From positions 1-34,992 of the forward strand of contig JAPUDW010000428.1 of NCBI GenBank assembly GCA_027492915.1: a stretch of DNA of 34,992 nucleotides, written 5' to 3'. Of the stretch, positions 8,305 to 15,834 are shown piece after piece. The translations under genes were made by a program, and so were the position numbers. How positions within the stretch are numbered: the first letter of the stretch is position 1; each line of letters begins with the position of its first letter. This stretch comes from Bacteroidota bacterium (GTDB lineage: Bacteria > Chloroflexota > Anaerolineae > Aggregatilineales > Phototrophicaceae). A model generated the notes under the pieces. It was not told the DNA's origin. It ran no database searches and saw nothing but the letters and a program-made list of their open reading frames with translations.

Positions 8305-8331
8305 TGTAGGGGCTTGCTGCTGGCAAGCCCC
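8305..8331. repeat. TGTAGG-flanked palindrome, copy 1
   Basis: GGGGCTTGC (8309-8317) pairs perfectly with GCAAGCCCC (8323-8331), preceded by TGTA. It lies just downstream of the ABC transporter gene. There is no U-tract, so it is placed in a dispersed palindrome family with copies at 11579, 19586, 19644 and 21019 rather than called a terminator. Confidence 0.65.
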
Positions 8332-8376
8332 CTCAAAACACCGGCACGAAAGTTTGTAAACTCTAACCGAATCCGG

Positions 8377-8406
8377 TTGACATAAACAATACAAATGTTC
8401 TAAAAT
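8377..8406 (+). promoter_or_regulatory. Strong-looking promoter with no evident gene behind it
   Basis: A perfect TTGACA (8377-8382) is followed after 18 bases by TAAAAT (8401-8406, five of six). Seven bases later comes a perfect inverted repeat GAGTGAT/ATCACTC (8413-8438). No convincing open frame follows for about 530 bases, so the transcript, if made, could be a small RNA. Confidence 0.4.
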
Positions 8407-8438
8407 AAGTTGGAGTGATAACATATCTTTCATCACTC

Positions 8439-8967
8439 ACGCACTTTAACAACCGCATGTATTAGGCTTTGTCTTTAGCTGATGACTGGCGGCTAAAAAC
8501 TACTTTTGCAGCAAACATTGCAGCAGCGCCCCTATCGCCAATTTTGCAGCAACTCTAGCCGAGTCATCCGCCGAATGTGCAGAAAAATAAACGCTGAAAT
8601 TGCCGCATTTGCTGCTTTTGCCGCTTGTTCCGCATATTGAGCTTTCTCTGGCGTTCTGGGCGATTCCGCTTTGGCTTTAGCGAATCACGAGTGACTGGAT
8701 TGAAGCTAATTGCCAATCGCTAACGGCTAAAAGCTGCTTTATGACGGCGCCGCCATCGCCGCCAATTGAGGGAGAAATGAGTGTCACCACACCGACAACT
8801 GCGACAATTCCGACATAAAAATGGCCTTTGTATGAAGCTAAAAGCCAATCACTAACGGCTAACCGCTAAAACCATTTTCCGCATCAAATTTCGATATGCA
8901 GCTCGCCCTTACCCGCTTCTCAAAACTCAGGTATCCTTTTGCGGTATAAGATAAATGGATTATATGC
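8439..8967. repeat. Non-coding stretch with degenerate direct repeats
   Basis: No convincing gene is seen. Two imperfect copies of a roughly 36-base unit starting TGAAGCTAA and containing CTAACGGCTAA lie at 8701-8736 and 8833-8868 (about 31 of 36 bases equal). A weaker relative (CTGGCGGCTAAAA) is near 8484. The stretch 8505-8640 repeats short GCAGCA/TTTTGC words and contains CATCCGCCGAAT (8565-8576). The reverse complement of that word occurs twice in the gap near 20490-20580. Confidence 0.6.
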
Positions 8968-9369
8968 ATGACGATTGAAGTCACTTGGGATGCCCGCCTG
9001 CCAAACCTGATCCGTTATACCTTCCCGCAGCGCTGGAAGTGGGACGAATATCTAGCCGGTTTCGAGCAAGAATTATCGCTTGCTCAAACACTCAATAACG
9101 AGCGCTATGATGTGATCGGCGATTTTCTAAACAGCCCTTACCTGCCCACCGGCTCCGGCATCAACCTTGTCTATAATGCCTTTAAAAAGAGCAAACATCA
9201 GCGCGGCCTCGTGGTGGTTGTAACCAACAACCTGCTCATCCGCACGATGGTCGAAGTCGGCACGAAAGCCTACAGCGAAACCCGCAACGCCTTCGCCACC
9301 ACCAACAGCCTGACCCAAGCCTATGCCATCATCAAAAAAAGCAGGCTGCCCATCCCACAAGTATCCTAA
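8968..9369 (+). CDS. Hypothetical protein, 133 residues
   Basis: A soluble 133-residue protein opening MTIEVTWDARLPNLIRYTFPQRWKWDEY, with a central hydrophobic strand RGLVVVVTNN and a predicted helix TKAYSETRNAFATTNSLTQAYAIIKK. The alternation of strands and amphipathic helices and the length suggest a small alpha/beta fold of the STAS/SpoIIAA type, in which the opening segment would be two beta strands. I cannot confirm the family. No signal peptide or membrane helix. There is no clear ribosome site, but the reading frame is clean and ends just before the toxin-antitoxin pair. Confidence 0.65.
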   Translation: MTIEVTWDARLPNLIRYTFPQRWKWDEYLAGFEQELSLAQTLNNERYDVIGDFLNSPYLPTGSGINLVYNAFKKSKHQRGLVVVVTNNLLIRTMVEVGTKAYSETRNAFATTNSLTQAYAIIKKSRLPIPQVS

Positions 9370-9436
9370 TCAATCGTTCCGGCGTGGTGTAAAATAGACA
9401 GCAATCAACCGCTGCCGATGTTGGGAGGCATGTACC

Positions 9437-9754
9437 GTGACACTCATACAATTGACGGGCAGAATTAACGACGCTGGTGAACTTGAACTCACACTGCCAG
9501 AAGGGCTGCCTTCGGGTGAAGTACAGGTAACGCTCGAAATACCCGCCATCGCTGCCGACGACACCCCGTGGGAAGAACGCCCGTGGACGGATGAAGAATT
9601 GGCAGCCCTCTCCAAAATCGAACCCAAAACGGGTGCAGAAGTTGCAGCATGGCTAGAACAAGTAGGTACAACAGGCTGGGAAACGTTAGGCAAGACAGGT
9701 GAAGAATGGGTAGAAGAACAACGGCGTAAACATCAGGACAAAACTCGATGGTAA
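9437..9754 (+). CDS. Antitoxin-like partner of the VapC toxin
   Basis: The protein is 105 residues. GTG at 9437 is chosen because GGGAGG precedes it by eight bases and no ATG in this frame is nearby. The first 35 residues, LIQLTGRINDAGELELTLPEGLPSGEVQVTLEI, look like a short AbrB/DUF-type DNA-binding beta segment. The remainder is acidic and probably helical, as expected for the part of an antitoxin that wraps around a PIN toxin. Its stop overlaps the toxin start by seven bases, the usual coupled arrangement of such modules. The antitoxin call rests mainly on this context. Confidence 0.72.
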   Translation: MTLIQLTGRINDAGELELTLPEGLPSGEVQVTLEIPAIAADDTPWEERPWTDEELAALSKIEPKTGAEVAAWLEQVGTTGWETLGKTGEEWVEEQRRKHQDKTRW

Positions 9755-10125
9755 GAGGATTAATCGACACATCAATTTTGGTCGATCTATTACGCCATTA
9801 TTCGCCAGCAATAACATGGTTTTCCACTCAAGTTGATTTAGGGGTATCGCAAATTGTTTGGCTAGAATTGCTTCAAGGGGCAGGTAATAAACTCGCTCAA
9901 CAGCGCGCCCAACAATTATTACAACAATTGGATCAACTCCCGACGAATGAAATAGATATGAATTGGGCGATTCAACACCTTATCCGTTACAAACTCAGCC
10001 ACAATGTCGGTGGTATAGACTGTCTCATTGCCGCAGCAAGCCACCGTTTACAAATCCCGTTGTACACCATGAACCTTAAACATTTCACCCCTTTATTGGG
10101 ATCATTGGCACAGAAACCTTACTAA
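9748..10125 (+). CDS. VapC-type PIN-domain toxin (ribonuclease)
   Basis: The protein is 125 residues, the normal size for VapC. The PIN acidic residues are present: Asp7 in GLIDTSILVDLL, Glu40 in VWLELLQG and Asp91 in VGGIDCLIAAAS, with Asn109 in the TMNLKHF segment where many VapC proteins have N or D. These residues bind Mg2+ in family members that cut tRNA or rRNA. The ATG lies inside the last codons of the antitoxin gene, so the two are translationally coupled. The RNA target cannot be told. The gene is more AT-rich than its neighbours, in keeping with a horizontally acquired module. Confidence 0.88.
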   Translation: MVRGLIDTSILVDLLRHYSPAITWFSTQVDLGVSQIVWLELLQGAGNKLAQQRAQQLLQQLDQLPTNEIDMNWAIQHLIRYKLSHNVGGIDCLIAAASHRLQIPLYTMNLKHFTPLLGSLAQKPY

Positions 10126-10141
10126 ACTCACGGAACTACTC

Positions 10142-10519
10142 ATGACAGAACCTCTACATTTCGCTTGCGGCTGGGTTATTCGCCCCGACACCGACTACGA
10201 CGCCCTGATGACCACCGCCGCCAACTGTGACTGCGAACTGGTCGCCGTCGCCCCTATCAACATGACCCAGCAGGGTTTAGCCGTGATGACCTTCGCCATT
10301 CGCACCTTGGAAGAAGCTCATCTGGTCAACTTCATCCGTCAATACCCGCCCGATATGGGTCTCACCCACTGGTATGGTGTACCCGCCTACTACTGGGAAA
10401 AGGGTACCCCGCTGTACGTCGAACTCATACCGGAGGACATCCGCGAGCAGTGGTTAGCCGGTTTGAACGCCTACGGCCAGCATAATGACCAGCAGCGCAA
10501 GAAACTCGGCACGCCCTAA
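10142..10519 (+). CDS. Hypothetical protein, 125 residues
   Basis: I do not recognise this gene. It encodes 125 residues, soluble, with FACGWVIRPDTDYDALMTTAANCDCELVAVAPINM at the start and WYGVPAYYWEKGTPLYVELIPEDIREQWLAGL near the end. Codon use matches the chromosomal neighbours rather than the AT-richer toxin gene. It begins 16 bases after the toxin stop, so it could be read from the same transcript, but nothing links it to the toxin. No clear ribosome site. Confidence 0.65.
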   Translation: MTEPLHFACGWVIRPDTDYDALMTTAANCDCELVAVAPINMTQQGLAVMTFAIRTLEEAHLVNFIRQYPPDMGLTHWYGVPAYYWEKGTPLYVELIPEDIREQWLAGLNAYGQHNDQQRKKLGTP

Positions 10520-10588
10520 GTACGGATTCGCCTATTCATCTATTCAAAATTAGAATGCTCTATAACTTATGACGTTATGGAGGCCGCT

Positions 10589-11572
10589 ATGAATCGTACC
10601 GGAATAAGTCTACTGGTCGGCTTCGGGTTAAGTGTTGGTATCTTCACCGTAGGGGCGCAGGCTGACGTTAAGCAGTATACTAGCGCCGATGTCGATTGGC
10701 AGAACGTAGCCACCATTGATTACATGGCAGGTGCAAAGGGGGCTAACCTGTACATGAGTGTCGCGGTGGATGCCGAAGATAATATTTACATCGCTAATTA
10801 TTCCAATATCCTCGTTGTGGATGGCGAAACCGGTAAAACCATCGGCACCATTGTTGACCCTACCGGCACTATTCAACAATATAGTGATGTTCAACCAACC
10901 AGCAATGGCAATGTCTGGATAGCCGACAACCGAAGCCGCGTCTACTTGGTCGACCCTGACGGCAACATCCTCAAGACAGTGGCCTTCGAAACATCAGCAA
11001 ATTTTCAAAACGAAGCCAATCCGGGCGAAATCGAGCTGGATGCAGAGGGCAATTTAGTTGTGTCTTACGCGGGCTACGGCATCCACTTTCAAGAGTTCAC
11101 ACCGGAAGGCGAATACATCCGGTCGATCATCACCGGTGCGGATAAACTTATGGGTGTCCAATACTTCACCTTCACACCGGATAACACACTCTTCTTTCAG
11201 GGTGTCGGTATTGGTTGGATCACGGAAGAAGATGGTAATGCCGTAACCCATCAAGTTGCACCTGATTTGTTATCGAGTGAGCGGTTTATTCAATATCGGG
11301 GGATCGCCATTGATCCCGATGGGAATATCTACTTCGCGGCCAGCGAGAGTGGCGACACCGGTCTAGCCATTTATAAGGCTGACTCTGAAGGCAACATCCT
11401 CGCTCAATATGGTATCGGACAAGAACGTGCCTATTGGTCAGACACATTCGGCGCAGGCGAAATCGGTTATTCGCCTTCCCTCGCATTGACGAGTGATGGC
11501 TCACTGATTATCGCAAGCGCCAACAACATGTACAGCCAGCTTGTTAAGCTCAACGTGCAGGAACCGGAATGA
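10589..11572 (+). CDS. Secreted NHL/SMP-30-like beta-propeller protein
   Basis: The protein is 327 residues. ATG at 10589 is chosen over one 12 bases upstream because GGAGG lies five bases before it. Residues 1-25 are a signal peptide (cleavage likely after VGAQA). Propeller blades follow: MSVAVDAEDNIYIANYSN, VQPTSNGNVWIADNRSRVYLVDPDGNIL, IELDAEGNLVVSYAGYGI, IAIDPDGNIYFAASESG and LALTSDGSLIIASANN. This is the NHL/gluconolactonase-like pattern of strands with Asp-x-Asp/Glu-Gly-Asn turns. No metal-binding or catalytic residues can be assigned by eye. It stands alone and is likely monocistronic, with a dispersed palindrome after it. Confidence 0.78.
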   Translation: MNRTGISLLVGFGLSVGIFTVGAQADVKQYTSADVDWQNVATIDYMAGAKGANLYMSVAVDAEDNIYIANYSNILVVDGETGKTIGTIVDPTGTIQQYSDVQPTSNGNVWIADNRSRVYLVDPDGNILKTVAFETSANFQNEANPGEIELDAEGNLVVSYAGYGIHFQEFTPEGEYIRSIITGADKLMGVQYFTFTPDNTLFFQGVGIGWITEEDGNAVTHQVAPDLLSSERFIQYRGIAIDPDGNIYFAASESGDTGLAIYKADSEGNILAQYGIGQERAYWSDTFGAGEIGYSPSLALTSDGSLIIASANNMYSQLVKLNVQEPE

Positions 11573-11578
11573 TCGTGT

Positions 11579-11601
11579 GGGGGCAGCCGTCCGCCCCTAC
11601 A
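11579..11601. repeat. CCTACA-flanked palindrome, copy 2
   Basis: GGGGC at 11580-11584 and GCCCC at 11593-11597 form the stem, followed by TACA. It lies just after the propeller gene. The flank matches the other copies while the stem bases differ. Confidence 0.5.
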
Positions 11602-11659
11602 GAATCACTCTGACCTCTGCTATGCTTCTGACATCGCAAACAATCAAACACGAAACATC

Positions 11660-12574
11660 ATGACTGACTGGTATCTGATCGTCGGGTTGGGCAACCCCGG
11701 CAAAGACTATGAAGACACGCGCCACAATGTCGGCTTCCGCGTCGTGGACGAACTCGCCCGTCGCTATGGGCTGACCTTCGGCAAAACCGAGCGTAAAGCT
11801 CAAGCCGCCAGCGGGACTATCAAAGATAAAAAGGTGATCCTCGCCAAGCCGCAAACCTACATGAACCTGAGCGGCGAAGCGGTGCGTTCCCTCACCGATT
11901 TCTACAAGGTAGAACCCGATCGCATTCTCATCATCGCCGACGACCTCGATATTCCGCTCGGTACGGTGCGGCTGCGCCAATCGGGCAGCGCGGGCGGTCA
12001 AAATGGCATCAAGAGCATTATCCAGCACCTCGGTACGCAGGAAGTCAACCGTCTGCGCTTCGGTATTGGTCGACCACCGGGGAAGATGCAAGCCAAGGAT
12101 TATGTGCTGGGTGCGTTCAAAGGGGACGATGCGATCCTCGCTTCGCAAGTGATCGACCGTGCGTCCGCGGCGGCTGAAACGTGGCTCACGGATGGTATCG
12201 AACTCGCAATGACACGCCACAACGGCAACATTGATGATCCGAAGCCTGTTCCCAAGAAAGCTCCGTTGGAGAAGCGCAAACAGGTCGAACTCGAACCGGA
12301 TTTTGACTCGCTTAAAAACCATCTCGACATTGACGGTAAGCTGAAGTGGTGGCCTTCCAAACGTTCGAAGCAGTTACTTGCGCTCGATTATCTGGCGACC
12401 AAGTTTGAAGTGGGCAAGGTCTACAGCGAAAAAGATGTGAATGACCTACTCAACCAATGGCATACCTTTGGCGACCCTGCCCTCTTGCGCCGCGAACTAT
12501 TTGACGACGCGCTGCTCAACCGCCAGCAGGACGGAACAGAATACTGGTATACGCCAACCACAAAAATATATTAG
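11660..12574 (+). CDS. pth: Peptidyl-tRNA hydrolase fused to a DUF2087 domain
   Basis: The protein is 304 residues, about 110 longer than ordinary Pth. Residues 1 to about 190 are Pth, which frees tRNA from prematurely released peptidyl-tRNA in the cytoplasm. Asn12, catalytic His22 (GNPGKDYEDTRHNVGF), Asn69 (KPQTYMNLSG), IIADDLDIPLG and GGQNGIKSI are all present. After a charged linker (about 195-212), residues about 213-300 match the DUF2087 pattern: hydrophobic opening, WWPSKRSKQLLALDYLATKFEVG, then YSEKDVNDLLNQWHTFGDPALLRREL and GTEYWYTP. DUF2087 usually occurs alone or behind a DNA-binding domain and looks like a small winged-helix-type module. The stop is continuous with no sign of frameshift. 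The fusion may add RNA or ribosome binding (inferred). Confidence 0.93.
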   Translation: MTDWYLIVGLGNPGKDYEDTRHNVGFRVVDELARRYGLTFGKTERKAQAASGTIKDKKVILAKPQTYMNLSGEAVRSLTDFYKVEPDRILIIADDLDIPLGTVRLRQSGSAGGQNGIKSIIQHLGTQEVNRLRFGIGRPPGKMQAKDYVLGAFKGDDAILASQVIDRASAAAETWLTDGIELAMTRHNGNIDDPKPVPKKAPLEKRKQVELEPDFDSLKNHLDIDGKLKWWPSKRSKQLLALDYLATKFEVGKVYSEKDVNDLLNQWHTFGDPALLRRELFDDALLNRQQDGTEYWYTPTTKIY

Positions 12575-12605
12575 CGCTATATGCCGTGATGACGAAGGCA
12601 AAACG

Positions 12606-13256
12606 ATGACACTCGACATCTGGTTATCCTTGGCGCTCATTCATATCACCGCCGTTATCACCCCCGGCGCGAACTTCCTCGCCGTCACGCAAACCGCGCT
12701 CACCCGCTCACGGCGGGCGGGTGTGTGGGTAGCACGGGGCATCATCACCGGTTCGATGATTCATGTGGTGGCGGGTTTGGTCGGCGTCGCGGGGGTTATC
12801 TCACAAATTCCGGTGCTGTTCGCTGCCATACGCTTGCTCGGCGCGCTGTACTTCGCCTATGCTGGCTTCAAAATGCTGCAAACGGCATACCGTGAATTCC
12901 GGCAGCACCAAACCCGCCCTGCTGTAAACAGCCCTGTAACCGATCAATCCACGCTCGAAGATTTAACACCGTCACAGGCATACCGGCGCGGCCTGTTCAC
13001 CCACCTTTCCAACCCCGCGTCGATGCTCTATTACGTATCGCTGTTCACGGGCTTCGTACCGCTGACTGCTTCAATCAGCGATAAACTTCTGGTGACGGTC
13101 GGCTTGTTAAGTACGACCACTATCTGGTATTCGCTGGTTGCCCTGATCTTCTCACAAAGCCGCATCCGAACCTTCTACCTGCGCTTAATGCCCTATATGA
13201 ACGCCCTATTTGGCGTATTGTGGATTGCGCTGGCGTTCAAACTGATCGCTGCCTAA
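12606..13256 (+). CDS. LysE/RhtB-family amino-acid exporter
   Basis: The protein is 216 residues, with ATG at 12606. Upstream in-frame ATGs fall inside the end of the pth gene and give a non-hydrophobic leader. The start LSLALIHITAVITPGANFLAVTQTALTRSRRAG matches the family's PGP/PGAN segment at the end of helix 1. FKMLQTAYREF closes the first half, and the second half has RRGLFTHLSNPASMLYYVSLF, the conserved LxNPK-like motif (here NPAS). Six helices are expected. Members export amino acids such as lysine, homoserine or threonine; the substrate here is unknown. It begins 31 bases after the pth stop and may share its transcript. Confidence 0.88.
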   Translation: MTLDIWLSLALIHITAVITPGANFLAVTQTALTRSRRAGVWVARGIITGSMIHVVAGLVGVAGVISQIPVLFAAIRLLGALYFAYAGFKMLQTAYREFRQHQTRPAVNSPVTDQSTLEDLTPSQAYRRGLFTHLSNPASMLYYVSLFTGFVPLTASISDKLLVTVGLLSTTTIWYSLVALIFSQSRIRTFYLRLMPYMNALFGVLWIALAFKLIAA

Positions 13257-13536
13257 TTGTCATACCTCATGAACCTTAGCCACATATGGTGAGTATTAGA
13301 TTTGAAAATTCACAAGCTAATGTGCTGCGTATTTATAAAATAGGGCTAAAGTATGAGTTGGGTATAATTCGAATCTTAATTTTTATTGGATTAATCCACT
13401 TCACAAATTCGCTGCCAATTTTACGTAATCCACTCTTAATCTCCATAACATCTCCATAAACTTACTTTAATATTTGGGCTTTCACCCGTAACAATGTTCC
13501 CCAATGAGTTCATTGTCATTTTATGCTGTCGGAACA

Positions 13537-15372
13537 ATGTTCAAATTTCGTCTTATCATTCCATTACTCCTCCTCACAGCCTGCTCAACGGTTACTGATC
13601 CCACGCCTGATATAAACGCTCTTGTCGCGGCAGCACTCGCCGAGCGCGAACAAACAGCCGCACGCAGCGCCCCTATCCTTGAGTCACCCGAAAATGATGC
13701 CGTATTCGATAACATTGCTGCCGTCAAACTCGGCTGGAGTTGGACACGCCCCTTAGCCGAAGACGAGGTGTTCGACGTGCGCGTGTGGCGGGAAAACGAC
13801 CCCCATAACGGAATCGCATGGACGCAGGATACATCAATGGATATGACCCAATGGCTGCTGTACCAAGAGCCGGGGAAATTCTCGTGGACAGTAACTGTAC
13901 TTAAAAAAGACGATGCAGACAGTGAGGCGCGCGAAATCACGGACTTAGCTGCCGAGCACAGCTTCACCATGAGCAAGATGAACATGGACATCCTCGAAGT
14001 ACCAGAGGGTTTCGAGTCCAAACTCTATGCGCATCTCCCCATCACCCAACCGACAGTCATGAGCTTTAACGACCGAGGAGCGCTGGAAGTGCTGTCGCTG
14101 GATGGGCATATTGTAGAGATGACCGACACCGATGATGATGGCTATGCCGAAACCGCCACCCTAATTTATGAAGATCCCGACGACCAACTGAACCATGCGG
14201 TTGGTATGGCCTATCGCGATGGCAAGACCTATATATCGGACGCTGGACGTATCAGCATTCTAAGCGACGAGGATGCGGATGGTACCCTCGATAAGCTGCA
14301 ACCGATTGTCGAGGGCTTACCGACATGGCAGCACACCTTCCACTCGAATAATGGCATCGCCTTCGGGCCGGATGATAAGTTGTATGTGAGCGTTGGCTCG
14401 ACAACTGACCACGGGCCGCTGCAAATGGAAAATGAAGCGTCAATTCTGCGAATGAACCCCGACGGAACCGAGATGGAAGTGTTCGCGACCGGTTTCCGCA
14501 ACGCCTACGACCTCGCCTTTTCACCCGCTGGCGAGTTATTCACTGCCGATAACAGCCCCGACGAACCGGACGAAAGCCTACCCTATCTGCCACCGGAAGA
14601 ACTGAACTACGTGCAAGAAGGCAAGAATTACGGTTTTCCGTATGTCTACGGCACAGCAGGCAGCAACGACCAATACACCGCACCAGTCACTGACCTGTTC
14701 ACCTCATCCGCCAGCAGCGGCTTGACGTATTACTCTGCCAGCCAATTCCCAACGGAATACGAAGGTATCTTCTTAGCGCAGTTTGGTACGGGCGCAGGTT
14801 TTTCGAAGGCGCTGGGCTTAACCAATGGTCAGCAGGTGGTTCATATCGCCCTGCAACCAGATGGTAAGGGTGGTTATACCGGCAAGTGGAAGCCGTTCGC
14901 ACGCTTCCTGACCGAGTACGGCGTGTATAACCCGATTGATGTAACGGTCGGGCCGGATGGGGCGCTGTACATCACCGAATGGAACACGACCACCGTTTAC
15001 CGGATTGCCTATGTCGGTGAACCTACCGCTAAAGCCAGTGAGATGGCTGCCGACAGCGCAACGGTACCGCAGTCGATTGGCGAAACGATTTTCCGCAGCG
15101 GCGCGAATGGCGCACCGGCGTGTGTCACCTGCCATGTGGTCGATACCAGTGCTGCGAGTGTTGGCCCATCATTGTTGGGCTTAAATGCGGTCGCTGATAC
15201 GCGGGTAAGTGGTTTGAGCGCGGCGGATTACGTGCGCCAATCCATCCTGCATCCGAACGAGTATGTGGTCAATGGATATATCGCTGGTGTGATGTACCAG
15301 AACTACGAAGGACAGGTTACCGACGCGGATACTGATGCGCTCGTAGAATATGTGCTGTCGCTCGAAAAATAG
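13537..15372 (+). CDS. Lipoprotein sorbosone/glucose dehydrogenase-like propeller with C-terminal cytochrome c
   Basis: The protein is 611 residues from ATG 13537, chosen because the product then begins with a clean lipoprotein signal: MFKFR, a hydrophobic stretch, LLTAC with Cys16. An ATG 33 bases upstream only lengthens the leader. Residues about 30-140 are an Ig-like segment. Residues about 150-505 are a six-bladed propeller of the PQQ-dependent sugar/sorbosone dehydrogenase kind: LEVPEGFESKLYAHLP, NNGIAFGPDDKLYVSVGS, RNAYDLAFSPAGELFTADN, VTVGPDGALYITEWN. Residues about 510-611 are a class I cytochrome c: heme motif CVTCH (529-533) and likely axial Met586 in GYIAGVMYQ. It would oxidise a sugar-like substrate outside the membrane and pass electrons through its own heme. 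PQQ use is a family assumption. The 280-base gap before it is AT-rich and holds a tandem pair of ATCTCCATAA. Confidence 0.87.
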   Translation: MFKFRLIIPLLLLTACSTVTDPTPDINALVAAALAEREQTAARSAPILESPENDAVFDNIAAVKLGWSWTRPLAEDEVFDVRVWRENDPHNGIAWTQDTSMDMTQWLLYQEPGKFSWTVTVLKKDDADSEAREITDLAAEHSFTMSKMNMDILEVPEGFESKLYAHLPITQPTVMSFNDRGALEVLSLDGHIVEMTDTDDDGYAETATLIYEDPDDQLNHAVGMAYRDGKTYISDAGRISILSDEDADGTLDKLQPIVEGLPTWQHTFHSNNGIAFGPDDKLYVSVGSTTDHGPLQMENEASILRMNPDGTEMEVFATGFRNAYDLAFSPAGELFTADNSPDEPDESLPYLPPEELNYVQEGKNYGFPYVYGTAGSNDQYTAPVTDLFTSSASSGLTYYSASQFPTEYEGIFLAQFGTGAGFSKALGLTNGQQVVHIALQPDGKGGYTGKWKPFARFLTEYGVYNPIDVTVGPDGALYITEWNTTTVYRIAYVGEPTAKASEMAADSATVPQSIGETIFRSGANGAPACVTCHVVDTSAASVGPSLLGLNAVADTRVSGLSAADYVRQSILHPNEYVVNGYIAGVMYQNYEGQVTDADTDALVEYVLSLEK

Positions 15373-15415
15373 AAAGATTCCGCAAGCTAAACGCATCTAG
15401 TCAAAATAATGATGC

Positions 15416-15658
15416 TCATTCCCACCAGCGATACCATACTTTGCGGCGCAGACCATATACACGACCAATCGGAGCGGGTGACATATAGTAGAGCCACGCC
15501 CAAAACATGGCTAAAAAGACGAAGCTGCCAATCGCACCAATCACTAGACCAATAATCCCGCCCATCGTTACATCACGCCCCGTGCGCTGATGAAGATAGG
15601 CTGTTCCAAATGAACCTATAATCGCACCCGCAATTGACCACATAGCCAAATACCACAT
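15416..15658 (-). CDS. Small two-helix membrane protein
   Basis: The protein is 80 residues from ATG 15658, chosen because GAGG lies upstream (GAGGG, seven bases before). The longer in-frame extension is Cys-rich, AT-rich and reaches the mfd start region, so it is unlikely. Helix 1 (MWYLAMWSIAGAIIGSFGTAYL) and helix 2 (MGGIIGLVIGAIGSFVFLAMFWAWLYY) carry Gly-x-x-x-Gly-type spacing and are joined by a charged loop. The tail RVYGLRRKVWYRWWE is basic, so it probably faces the cytoplasm. Function unknown. Confidence 0.68.
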   Translation of the reverse strand: MWYLAMWSIAGAIIGSFGTAYLHQRTGRDVTMGGIIGLVIGAIGSFVFLAMFWAWLYYMSPAPIGRVYGLRRKVWYRWWE

Positions 15659-15808
15659 TTGAAAACCCTCATCACCAATACTTGATTTATATAGGTTACA
15701 ACAAAATTTACAGTCGCTCAGAAAAGAATTAATCAACATTGTAAAGATCTTGTGTAAACCAAAACCAATATCACTTATGCTCTCATTCCTTATTTTAGCT
15801 GCAAAGTT

Positions 15809-15814
15809 TATAAT
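15809..15814 (+). promoter_or_regulatory. Candidate -10 box upstream of mfd
   Basis: A perfect TATAAT lies 20 bases before the first possible mfd start. The -35 region (TTCCTT) is poor. RNA would start near 15821, leaving only about 14 bases before ATG 15835. That favours either a very short leader or the downstream ATG at 15877. Confidence 0.35.
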
Positions 15815-15834
15815 AGACGGTTGCTCATTGCCTG

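Noticed and set aside
8305-8331. Palindrome after the ABC gene as an intrinsic terminator
   Set aside because: The stem is strong but no U-tract follows, and the TGTAGG flank links it to the dispersed palindrome family.
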